A stretch of DNA of 64,000 bases from Actinoallomurus sp050942425 (GTDB lineage: Bacteria; Actinomycetota; Actinomycetes; Streptosporangiales; Streptosporangiaceae): the NCBI RefSeq assembly GCF_050942425.1, contig NZ_CP192063.1, positions 3,410,001 through 3,474,000 of the forward strand. The letters run 5' to 3'. Both the position numbers and the translations under genes were made by a program. The notes beneath the pieces were generated by a model that was not told the DNA's origin, searched no databases, and saw only the letters and a list, made by a program, of their open reading frames with translations. Shown here in pieces: positions 23,869 through 31,803 of the stretch (position 1 is its first letter; every line of letters begins with the position of its first letter).

Positions 23869-25140
23869 GTGACCCAGACACTTCCCGACACTCCGGCCCG
23901 GACCGGCCCGCGTCTGCACCGTGCCTGGATCGTCGCCGCGGTGACCCTGGTGGCCCTCGTCGGGGCGGCCGGATTCCGCGCGACGCCCGGCGTCCTCATC
24001 GACCCGCTGCGCGCCGAGTTCGGCTGGCCGCGCGGCACGATCGCCTCGGCCGTCTCCGTCAACCTCCTCCTGTACGGCCTCACGTCGCCGTTCGCGGCTG
24101 CCCTGATGGACCGGTTCGGCATCCGCAAGGTCGTCTCCGGAGCGCTCGTGCTCGTGGCGGCGGGCAGCGGCCTGACCGTCTTCATGACGGCGTCCTGGCA
24201 GCTCATCGCGTGCTGGGGCGTGCTCATCGGCCTCGGCACGGGGTCGATGGCCATGGCGTTCGTCGCCACCGTGACCAGCCGGTGGTTCGTCAAGCGCCGG
24301 GGCATCGTCACCGGAGTGCTCACCGCGGGCGGCGCGGCCGGGCAGCTGGTGTTCCTGCCGGTCCTGGCCCACCTGACCCACATGTACGGCTGGCGGTCCG
24401 CGGCCCTCACGGTCTGCGTCACCGCGCTCGCCGTCGTCCCGCTCGTCGCGCTCCTCCTGCGCGACCACCCGTCCGACGTCGGGCTCCCGCCGTACGGCGC
24501 GGCCGAGCCGGTGCCGAAGCCGCACAACGAAGGCGCCGCGCGCCGGGCGCTCGGCTCCCTCGCGACCGCCGTCCGGACCCCGGTCTTCTGGCTGCTCGCG
24601 GGCGGTTTCGCGATCTGCGGCGCCTCCACCAACGGCCTCGTCGGCACGCACTTCATCCCGGCCGCCCATGACCATGGGATGCCGGAGACCACGGCGGCGA
24701 GCCTGCTGGCCCTCGTCGGCATCTTCGATGTGGCCGGCACGGTCTTCTCCGGCTGGCTCACCGACCGGGTCGACTCCCGGGTGCTGCTCGGCGTCTACTA
24801 CTTCCTGCGCGGCGGCTCGCTGCTGGTCCTGCCGAGTCTGTTCGCCCGGACCGCGCACCCGAGCATGCTGGTGTTCGTCATCTTCTACGGCCTCGACTGG
24901 GTGGCGACGGTGCCGCCCACGGTCGCCCTGTGCCGGGAGCATTTCGGGCTGACCGGCCCGATCGTTTTCGGCTGGGTCTTCGCCTCCCATCAGATCGGCG
25001 CGGCCGCCGCCGCCGTCACGGCGGGCATCATCCGCGACCACCTGGGCGACTACGCGGCAGCCTGGTACGGCGCGGGTGTCCTCTGCCTGCTCGCCGCTCT
25101 CCTGTCGATCCGGATCAAGAGGCGCGTTATGACTGGTTAA
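23869..25140 (+). CDS. MFS transporter
   Basis: 423 residues from GTG 23869 with about 12 membrane segments, an MFS loop motif between TM2 and TM3 (DRFGIRKVVSG) and a second half starting FWLLAGGFAICGASTNGL. It resembles oxalate/formate- or monocarboxylate-type MFS proteins (ATVTSRWFVKRRGIVTGVL). The substrate is unknown. The divergent GlxA-type regulator probably controls it. Confidence 0.9.
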   Translation: MTQTLPDTPARTGPRLHRAWIVAAVTLVALVGAAGFRATPGVLIDPLRAEFGWPRGTIASAVSVNLLLYGLTSPFAAALMDRFGIRKVVSGALVLVAAGSGLTVFMTASWQLIACWGVLIGLGTGSMAMAFVATVTSRWFVKRRGIVTGVLTAGGAAGQLVFLPVLAHLTHMYGWRSAALTVCVTALAVVPLVALLLRDHPSDVGLPPYGAAEPVPKPHNEGAARRALGSLATAVRTPVFWLLAGGFAICGASTNGLVGTHFIPAAHDHGMPETTAASLLALVGIFDVAGTVFSGWLTDRVDSRVLLGVYYFLRGGSLLVLPSLFARTAHPSMLVFVIFYGLDWVATVPPTVALCREHFGLTGPIVFGWVFASHQIGAAAAAVTAGIIRDHLGDYAAAWYGAGVLCLLAALLSIRIKRRVMTG

Positions 25141-25195
25141 AACGCTTTGCTTGGTGTTTACCGAAGCGTCGTGCGGGCCGCCTACAGTTCCGGGC

Positions 25196-25825
25196 GTGCC
25201 CGAGACACTGGCCGAGGAACTGCTGCTTCTCGCCTATGACCTGCGCGGCAAGTGCCGCATCGGCCCCGTCGAGCTCGACTGCGGGGTCGGCGGCGCGATG
25301 CTGTCGGACCTCCGGCTCGCCGGCCGGCTGCGGCTGAACGGCGCGGCGCTGGCCGTCGCCGACCCCGAACCCGTCGGCGACCCGGTCCTCGACGGCCTGC
25401 TCACCGACATCGCGTCCTCGCCGCGCAACCGTACGCCCCAGGAATGGGTGACGCGCCTGCGCGCGACGGACCACCAGCGGCGCCTGCTGGCACGCCTGGC
25501 GGACCGCGGTCAGGTCGAGGTCGACCGTCACCGTACGCTCGGCGTGTTCGTCGAGACCCGCTATCCCGTGCGGGACATCGTGGGGCTGTGGGAGGCGCAG
25601 CAGCGGGTGGTCGCCACCGTCACGACGGGCGCGGCGCCCGCCGACGCCCGTACGCTCGCCCTCGGCGCGCTCGTGGCGGCCTCGGGACTGGGCAAGGCGG
25701 TCTTCGCGACCTCCGGGAACTGGCGGATCCTCCGCGACCGGATGCGCGAGATGGCGGCCGGCGACTGGGTCGCCACCGCCGTGCGCGGGGCCCTCGCGGT
25801 CGAGCACCGGAGCGTGTCCGCCTGA
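25196..25825 (+). CDS. GPP34 (GOLPH3-like) family protein
   Basis: 209 residues. It begins VPETLAEELLLLAYDLRGKC, the usual start of actinobacterial GPP34 proteins, then LDCGVGGAMLSDLRLAGRL, LGVFVETRYPVRD and LVAASGLGKAVF. Eukaryotic relatives bind PI4P at the Golgi; the role in actinomycetes is not settled. GTG 25196 was chosen over an in-frame start at 25151 because the family begins here. A TACAGT box at 25183-25188, seven bases upstream, suggests a leaderless transcript. Confidence 0.85.
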   Translation: MPETLAEELLLLAYDLRGKCRIGPVELDCGVGGAMLSDLRLAGRLRLNGAALAVADPEPVGDPVLDGLLTDIASSPRNRTPQEWVTRLRATDHQRRLLARLADRGQVEVDRHRTLGVFVETRYPVRDIVGLWEAQQRVVATVTTGAAPADARTLALGALVAASGLGKAVFATSGNWRILRDRMREMAAGDWVATAVRGALAVEHRSVSA

Positions 25826-25855
25826 CCGGTGCTCGCCGCCGAGAGGCTTCGGCCG

Positions 25856-26260
25856 TCAGCCGGTGAAGGCCAGGGCGTCGATCTCGACCAGCATCGACTC
25901 CTGCGGCAGGCCGACGAAGACGGTGGTCCGGCAGGGGAGCACCCCACCCGGGCAGTTCGCCTTGACGAACTCGCCGTACGCCTCGTTCATGGCGGCGAAG
26001 TCGTCGCGGTCGGTGAGGTAGACGCGGAACATCACGACGTCCTCGATGCTCGCGCCCCCGGCCTCGAGGATCGCCTTGACGTTCTCCAGGGTCCGCGTGG
26101 TCTGTGCCTTCACATCGCCCGGGTGGACGTACTCGCCGGACTCCGGGTCCTGCGGGCCCTGCCCCGACACCTGGATGAGCGGTCCCCGGCGCACGCCCTG
26201 GGAGAACACCCACGCCGGGGCGGGCGCGCCCTCGCTCCGGATCTCGATTTTGTCAGCCAT
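25856..26260 (-). CDS. ridA: RidA family enamine/imine deaminase
   Basis: 134 residues starting MADKIEIRSEGAPAPA at ATG 26260. It carries the RidA signature including catalytic Arg111 (LPCRTTVFVGLP) and a terminal Glu (MLVEIDALAF). RidA hydrolyses reactive 2-aminoacrylate-type enamines released by PLP-dependent dehydratases. It overlaps the IclR-type gene by eight bases, so both are co-translated. A PLP dehydratase/aldolase-like enzyme is encoded divergently, which is the expected source of such intermediates. Confidence 0.9.
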   Translation of the reverse strand: MADKIEIRSEGAPAPAWVFSQGVRRGPLIQVSGQGPQDPESGEYVHPGDVKAQTTRTLENVKAILEAGGASIEDVVMFRVYLTDRDDFAAMNEAYGEFVKANCPGGVLPCRTTVFVGLPQESMLVEIDALAFTG

Positions 26261-27017
26261 GGCCGTTCCCTTCGATCTCGGTGTATCCGCAGTCGGCGGA
26301 GATGGTGCGGGTGGTCGTGAGCAGGTCGGGGAGCAGGTCGAGCACCTCGGCACGGCTCAGCAGGACGTGCGGTACCGAGATCGAGACGGCCGCCGCCACC
26401 CGGCCGCTCGCGTCGCGAATGGGCGCGGCGACGCAGGTGATGAACGTCTCGTGCTCCGCGTCGTCCATCGCGTACCCCTGCCGGGCCACCCGGGCCAGCT
26501 CGGCGAGCAGGGCCTTCGGGTCGGTGATGGTGTTCTCGGTGAACCGGGTGTACTCGATCGCCTGGACGACCTCGCGTCGCCGCTCGTCGGGCAGGTCGGC
26601 GAGGAGCACCTTGGCCAGGGCCGTGCAGTGCAGCGGCACGCGGAGACCGACCCGGGAGTACATCTGGATCGACTGCCCGGAGTCGCGCTTGTCCAGGTAG
26701 AACACCTCGCCGCCCTCATAGACGCCGAGGTGCACGGTCTGCCCGGTGGACCGGTTCAGGCGCTGGAGGTGGGGCGCGGCGAGGTCACGGATCTCGCGTT
26801 GGGCGAGGGCCGAGTCGGCCAGCGCGAACAACCGCGCGCCCAGGTGGAACCGGTGGAGGCCGTCGCGGTAGACGAACCGCTCGTCCTCGAGCGTGCGCAG
26901 CAGCCGGAGGACGGTGGTCTTGTGCACGCCGAGCTCACCGGCGAGGTCGTCGAGGGACCGCGGGCCCTTCTCGAGGCCGACGAGTATCCGCAACGCGCGC
27001 GCCAGGCTCTGGCTCAC
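26253..27017 (-). CDS. IclR family transcriptional regulator
   Basis: 254 residues from GTG 27017 (GGAGGG just upstream). The N-terminal winged helix is SLDDLAGELGVHKTTVLRLL, and the C-terminal IclR effector domain has TGQTVHLGVYEGGEVFYLDK, LHCTALAKVLLA and CVAAPIRDASGRVAAAVSIS. It sits divergent from a D-amino-acid catabolic operon. Inverted repeats at 27141-27166 are likely binding sites. The effector may be a D-amino acid or its keto product. Confidence 0.93.
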   Translation of the reverse strand: MSQSLARALRILVGLEKGPRSLDDLAGELGVHKTTVLRLLRTLEDERFVYRDGLHRFHLGARLFALADSALAQREIRDLAAPHLQRLNRSTGQTVHLGVYEGGEVFYLDKRDSGQSIQMYSRVGLRVPLHCTALAKVLLADLPDERRREVVQAIEYTRFTENTITDPKALLAELARVARQGYAMDDAEHETFITCVAAPIRDASGRVAAAVSISVPHVLLSRAEVLDLLPDLLTTTRTISADCGYTEIEGNGHG

Positions 27018-27140
27018 CGCACCCTCCGCTCATCACCGCCGGTTTCAATCGCAGCACGATGCCCCATTGCTGCCCACCTGCGACACATGCCCCATTGACT
27101 CTCGCGTGGCGGCGATGCTACAACCACTGGAACATATCGC

Positions 27141-27166
27141 GCAACGGACGTTGCAGAATACGCAAC
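27141..27166. promoter_or_regulatory. Candidate IclR operator
   Basis: GCAACG-GA-CGTTGC (27141-27154) is a perfect 6-2-6 palindrome. It overlaps a second inverted repeat GTTGC-7-GCAAC (27150-27166). Both lie directly before the ribosome-binding site GGAGG (27170-27174) of the D-amino-acid operon. Confidence 0.6.
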
Positions 27167-27179
27167 GCCGGAGGTGATC

Positions 27180-28436
27180 GTGGCAGAGAAGATCGACAAG
27201 GACGCCGTCAGCGCGCTGCGCGACGAGCGTCTCGACTGGCGCTTCAAGGCGGTGCCCGCGGCAGCCCACGGCTCGACCGTGGGGGAGTTCCTCGCGGCGC
27301 GGCCGGCGCTGGAGGAGTTCGGCACCCCACTGCTGACGCTGGACGCCGACGCCCTCGACCACAACATCGCCACGATGGCCGACTGGGCCGCGACCGCGGG
27401 CGTCCACCTCGCGCCGCACGGCAAGACGACGATGGCGCCCGCGCTGTGGCAGCGGCAGCTCGACGCCGGCGCCTGGGGGATCACCCTCGCGAACCTCCCG
27501 CAGCTGCGGGTCGGGCGGGCGTTCGGGGTGAGCCGGCTGATGCTCGCGAACGCCCTGCTCGATCCGGCCGGGCTGGCGTGGGTGGCGGCCGAGCTCGACC
27601 GCGATCCGGACTTCGAGTTCACGTGCTGGGTCGACTCGGTACGCGGAGTGGAGCTCATGGACGCCGCCCTGCGCGCGGCCGGGGCTCGGCGTCCCGTCGA
27701 CGTCTGCGTCGAACTGGGCGGGCCCCACGGCCGCACCGGGGTCCGCGACGACCGTGAGGCGCTGCGCGTCGCCGACGCCGTGCGCGCGACGCCGACCCTG
27801 CGCATGGCCGGTGTCGGCGGCTACGAGGGCGCGCTCGCCCACGACGCCTCCTCCGCCGGGCTCGCCGCGGTGGAGGCGTACCTGGAGCGGATGGCGGCGC
27901 TGCACGGGCGGATGCCGTACGAGATCGCCGACCCGATGGTGACGGCGGGCGGCAGCGCCTACTTCGACCAGGTCGTCGAGGTCCTCGGCGGACTCTCCGG
28001 CCGGGTGGTGCTGCGCAGCGGCGCGTACGTCATCCACGACGACGGCTTCTACCGCGCCATCTCGCCGTTCTCGCGGGGCGCGGGGACGCCGTTCCGCCCG
28101 GCCATGCACGGGTGGGCGCGCGTGGTCTCCCGGCCGGAGCCGGGCCTGGCGCTGCTCGACGGCGGAAAACGCGACTTCCCCTACGACGAGGGGCTGCCCG
28201 AGCCGCAGTCGATCCGCGGCAAGGGCGTGCTCGACGGCGCCCGGATCACCGCTCTCAACGACCAGCACGCCTTCCTCCGGCCGGCGCAGGACGGCACGGC
28301 GTTGCCGGACGTCGAGGTCGGCGACGTGATCCGCCTGGGGCTCTCCCACCCGTGCACGGCCTTCGACAAGTGGACGCTCATCCCCGTGGTGGACCCCTCC
28401 GGCGCGGTCGTGGACCTCGTGCGGACGTGGTTCTGA
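27180..28436 (+). CDS. D-threonine aldolase / D-serine dehydratase-like PLP enzyme (fold-type III)
   Basis: 418 residues. GTG 27180 (MAEKIDKDAVSALRDERLDW) was preferred over GTG 27174 because GGAGG at 27170-27174 then has normal spacing. An alanine-racemase-type N-terminal barrel holds the PLP lysine Lys82 (PHGKTTMAP). The C-terminal domain has metal ligands His390 and Cys392 (GLSHPCTAFDKW), as in D-threonine aldolase and DSD1 D-serine dehydratase. It should cleave or deaminate D-hydroxy-amino acids. It is followed without a gap by a D-aminoacylase and flanked by RidA and a DsdX-family permease. Confidence 0.88.
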   Translation: MAEKIDKDAVSALRDERLDWRFKAVPAAAHGSTVGEFLAARPALEEFGTPLLTLDADALDHNIATMADWAATAGVHLAPHGKTTMAPALWQRQLDAGAWGITLANLPQLRVGRAFGVSRLMLANALLDPAGLAWVAAELDRDPDFEFTCWVDSVRGVELMDAALRAAGARRPVDVCVELGGPHGRTGVRDDREALRVADAVRATPTLRMAGVGGYEGALAHDASSAGLAAVEAYLERMAALHGRMPYEIADPMVTAGGSAYFDQVVEVLGGLSGRVVLRSGAYVIHDDGFYRAISPFSRGAGTPFRPAMHGWARVVSRPEPGLALLDGGKRDFPYDEGLPEPQSIRGKGVLDGARITALNDQHAFLRPAQDGTALPDVEVGDVIRLGLSHPCTAFDKWTLIPVVDPSGAVVDLVRTWF

Positions 28437-30025
28437 TGGCCGACCTGGTGATCCGGGGCGCGTACGTCGTCGACGGCACGGGCGCGCCGGGACGTACGGC
28501 CGACGTCGCCGTCACCGACGGCCGGATCAGCGACGTCGGCGGCGCGCCGAGCGGCCGCTGGGTCATCGACGCCTCCGGGCTCGCGCTCGCCCCCGGGTTC
28601 ATCGACATGCACGCCCACTCGGACCTCCGGCTGCTCGTCGAACCCGACCACGAGGCCAAGGTGAGCCAGGGCGTCACCACCGAGGTCCTCGGCCAGGACG
28701 GCCTGTCCTACGCCCCCGTCGACGACACCACGCTCGGCCAGACCCGCCAGGCCATCGCCGGCTGGAACGGCGACCCGCCCGGCTTCTCCTGGGACTGGCG
28801 GAGCGTCGGCGAGTACCTCGACCGGCTCGACCAGGGCATCGCGGTCAACGCCTGCTACCTGGTCCCGCAGGGCTCGGTGCGGATGCTCGCGATGGGCTGG
28901 GCCGATCGCCCGGCCACCGACGCTGAGCTGGCCCGGCAGAAGGACCTCGTGTCCACCGGCATGCGCGAGGGCGCGGTGGGGATGTCCAGCGGGCTCACCT
29001 ACGCGCCCGGCATGTACGCCACGACGCCCGAGCTGGTGGAACTGTGCCGGGTCGTGGCCGGGCTCGGCGGCTTCTACTCGCCGCACCACCGCTCGTACGG
29101 CGCCGGAGCCCTCGACGCCTACGCCGAGATGATCGACGTCTCCCGCGCCTCCGGCTGCCCGCTGCACCTCGCGCACGCGACGATGAACTTCCACGTCAAC
29201 GCCGGCCGCGCCCCCGACCTGCTGGCCCTGCTGGACGACGCGATCGCCGGCGGCTGCGACATCACGCTCGACACCTACCCGTACCTTCCGGGCTCGACCA
29301 CGCTCGCGGCACTGCTGCCGAGCTGGGCGTCCGCCGGCGGCCCGGACGCCACCCTGGCCCGGCTGCGCGACCCCGCCGCGCGGGAGCGGATCCGGCACAC
29401 GATGGAGATCGAGGGCTCCGACGGCTCCCACGGCGTGCCGATCGAGTGGGAGACCGTCCAGATCTCCGGCGCGCGCGACCCCGCCGTCGTCGGCCGGACC
29501 CTCGCCGAGCTGGCCGTCGCGTCGGGGCGGACCCCGTTCGACGTCTACTGTGACCGGCTGCTCGCCGACGAGCTCGCGACGACGATTCTGCAGCTCGTCG
29601 GGAACGAGGAGAACGTCCGCGCGATCATGCGGCATCCGGCGCACACCGGCGGAAGCGACGGCCTGCTCGCGGCGGCCAGGCCCCATCCCCGCGCGTGGGG
29701 AACGTTCCCGCGGTACCTCGGCCACTACGTCCGCGAGCTGGGCGTCCTCACGCTCGAAGAGTGCGTCGCACACCTGACCGGACGCCCGGCGCGCCGGCTC
29801 AAGCTGACCGACCGCGGACTGATCCGGCCCGGCCACCACGCCGACCTCGTCCTGTTCGACCCGGCGACCGTACGCGACACCGCGACGTTCGACGAGCCAC
29901 GGCAGCGGCCCGAGGGCGTCCCGTACGTCTTCGTCGGCGGCGTCGCCGTCATCGCCGACGGCCGGCACACCGGGGCGCTGCCCGGACGGTCGCTGCGCCG
30001 CACCCCGCACGGAGACACCCGCTGA
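28436..30025 (+). CDS. N-acyl-D-amino-acid deacylase (D-aminoacylase)
   Basis: 529 residues; ATG 28436 overlaps the previous stop by one base (TGATG). It is an amidohydrolase with the metal motif DMHAHSD, His ligands in YSPHHRSYG and LHLAHATMN, the catalytic Asp in HTGGSDGL, and C-terminal GHHADLVLFDPATVRD. The segment aligned with the metal-bridging Cys of known D-aminoacylases reads VLGQDG here, so the metal centre may differ. It releases D-amino acids from N-acyl forms to feed the upstream PLP enzyme. Confidence 0.9.
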   Translation: MADLVIRGAYVVDGTGAPGRTADVAVTDGRISDVGGAPSGRWVIDASGLALAPGFIDMHAHSDLRLLVEPDHEAKVSQGVTTEVLGQDGLSYAPVDDTTLGQTRQAIAGWNGDPPGFSWDWRSVGEYLDRLDQGIAVNACYLVPQGSVRMLAMGWADRPATDAELARQKDLVSTGMREGAVGMSSGLTYAPGMYATTPELVELCRVVAGLGGFYSPHHRSYGAGALDAYAEMIDVSRASGCPLHLAHATMNFHVNAGRAPDLLALLDDAIAGGCDITLDTYPYLPGSTTLAALLPSWASAGGPDATLARLRDPAARERIRHTMEIEGSDGSHGVPIEWETVQISGARDPAVVGRTLAELAVASGRTPFDVYCDRLLADELATTILQLVGNEENVRAIMRHPAHTGGSDGLLAAARPHPRAWGTFPRYLGHYVRELGVLTLEECVAHLTGRPARRLKLTDRGLIRPGHHADLVLFDPATVRDTATFDEPRQRPEGVPYVFVGGVAVIADGRHTGALPGRSLRRTPHGDTR

Positions 30026-30364
30026 GCCCCAGCGGTCTACGGACCGCCCGATCACCTGAGCCCTTCAGACCGCCCCGACCACCCGAGCCCCCGACCACCC
30101 CAGCCTCTCGATCACCCGAGCCCCCAACCACCCGAGCCCCCGGCCACCCGAGCCCCCGGGATCGCCCGACCACCGGAGCCCCTGGGACCGCCCCGACAAC
30201 CCGAGCCTTTCCCCCGAGACCGCGCCGACCTCCTGAGCCTTCTTCTCCGAGACCCCCCGACAACCCCGGCCTTCCCCGAGACCGCGCCGATCACCTGAGC
30301 CTTCTTCCCCCGGATCCCCGCCGCACCGCGGGCGATCACCCCGCTCCCAGAAGGGTCACGCATC
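30026..30364. repeat. Intergenic minisatellite
   Basis: About 340 bp between two genes of one apparent operon with no supportable ORF. From about 30060 it consists of degenerate tandem units around GACCACCCGAGCCCCC (for example 30077-30170) grading into CGACCTCCTGAGCCTT-type units up to 30310. The opposite strand is very G-rich (GGGGGCTCGGGTGG). Confidence 0.8.
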
Positions 30365-31750
30365 ATGCACTGGCTGCAACACGAGACCGGAGGTCTGCTG
30401 CTGCTCTGCGCGGTGGCGATCGCCGTTCTGCTCTTCCTCATCATCAAGGTGAAGCTCGAGCCGTTCATCGCGCTCATCGTGTCGGGCCTGCTGCTCGCGC
30501 TGGCCGCCGGCCTGAGCGTGACCCAGATCGTGGGCACGGCGCTGAGTTCCAAGACGTCCATCCTGGAGACCGGGTTCGGCGGGATCCTCGGGCACATCGC
30601 GCCGATCATCGGACTGGGCACGATTCTCGGCGCGATCCTGGAGGCATCCGGTGGCGCCGACGTCCTGACCCGGCGGCTGCTGGGGGTGTTCGGCGAGAGG
30701 GGTGCCCCGCTGGCGATGGGCCTGTCCGGCCTCATCTTCGGAATTCCGGTCTTCTTCGACATCGGCATCTTCGTCCTCGCGCCGCTCGTGTACATCACGG
30801 CCCGGCGCGGCACGCGTTCCCTGATCACCTACGCGCTTCCGCTGCTCGCCGGCCTGTCCATGACCCACGCGTTCCTGCCCCCGCACCCGGGCCCCGTGGC
30901 CGTCGCCGGGCTGCTCGGGGTCAGCCTCGGCTGGCTCATCGTCATGGGACTGGTCTGCGGCATCCCGGCGTTCCTCGTCGCCGGTGTCGCGTGGGGCGCG
31001 TGGATCGGTGACCGGGTGCGCGTCGAGGTGCCCGAGGACTTCGTCGCCGGTGAGGAGAGCGCCGAGCGCGCGGAGCGGCCCGAACCGCCCCTCAGCCTGG
31101 TGGGCGCGATCATCGCCGTGCCGCTCGTGCTGATCCTCCTCGCCACCTTCGGTGACGTCTGGTGGAAGAAGAGCTCCGTGCTTCCCGTGCTGACCTTCCT
31201 CGGCACGCCCGCCGTCGCCCTGACCATCTCCGTCCTGCTCGCGATGTGGCTGCTCGGCACGCGCCGCGGCATCCCGGCCTCCGAACTCGCCTCCCTGGCG
31301 TCGGCGTCACTGCGCCCGGTCGGCATGATCCTGCTGGTCGTCGGCGGCGGCGCGTTCTTCGGCGCGGTCATCGCCGCGACCGGTGTGGGCAAGGCCCTGG
31401 CCGGCACGATGTCCGACGCGGGCCTGCCGGTCATCGTCCTCGCCTACCTGATCAGCTGCGGGCTCCGGCTCGCCCAGGGCTCGGCGACCGTCGCGCTCGT
31501 CACCACCGGCGGCATCATCGGCCCCTTGGTTCAGAGCCATCACTACAGCCAGGCGCACCTCGCGCTGATCGCGATGGCGGTCGCCGCCGGCTCGATCATC
31601 GCCTCGCACCTCAACGACGGCGGCTTCTGGATCGTGTCCCGCTACTTCAACATGTCGGTCAAGGAGACGTTGAAGACCTGGACCGTGCTCGAGACGATCC
31701 TGTCCGTCGTCGGGTTCGCGATGGCGGGCCTGCTCAGCCTCGTGATCTGA
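30365..31750 (+). CDS. GntP family permease (gluconate / D-serine type)
   Basis: 461 residues with 12 or so membrane segments and GntP family patterns (FGGILGHIAPIIGLGTILGA, GIPVFFDIGIFVLAPLV, HAFLPPHPGPVA, SHLNDGGFW). GntP members include gluconate permeases and DsdX, the D-serine permease. Given the D-amino-acid genes upstream, uptake of D-serine, D-threonine or an N-acyl form is more likely than gluconate. A very strong hairpin follows the stop. Confidence 0.9.
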   Translation: MHWLQHETGGLLLLCAVAIAVLLFLIIKVKLEPFIALIVSGLLLALAAGLSVTQIVGTALSSKTSILETGFGGILGHIAPIIGLGTILGAILEASGGADVLTRRLLGVFGERGAPLAMGLSGLIFGIPVFFDIGIFVLAPLVYITARRGTRSLITYALPLLAGLSMTHAFLPPHPGPVAVAGLLGVSLGWLIVMGLVCGIPAFLVAGVAWGAWIGDRVRVEVPEDFVAGEESAERAERPEPPLSLVGAIIAVPLVLILLATFGDVWWKKSSVLPVLTFLGTPAVALTISVLLAMWLLGTRRGIPASELASLASASLRPVGMILLVVGGGAFFGAVIAATGVGKALAGTMSDAGLPVIVLAYLISCGLRLAQGSATVALVTTGGIIGPLVQSHHYSQAHLALIAMAVAAGSIIASHLNDGGFWIVSRYFNMSVKETLKTWTVLETILSVVGFAMAGLLSLVI

Positions 31751-31757
31751 CCAGGCC

Positions 31758-31798
31758 GGTCTTCGGCCACACCCCTTGGCGGGGTGTGGCCGAAGACC
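31758..31798. terminator. Bidirectional terminator
   Basis: An 18-bp perfect inverted repeat (31758-31775 with 31781-31798) and five-base loop TTGGC, lying between the convergent GntP gene and EF-Tu gene. It begins GGTCTTCGGCCAC on both strands. Confidence 0.9.
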
Positions 31799-31803
31799 GC
31801 GGA

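Noticed and set aside
21567..24761. 1,064-residue antisense ORF across the kinase, regulator and MFS genes
   Set aside because: Crosses several well-supported genes on both strands and has no domain similarity.
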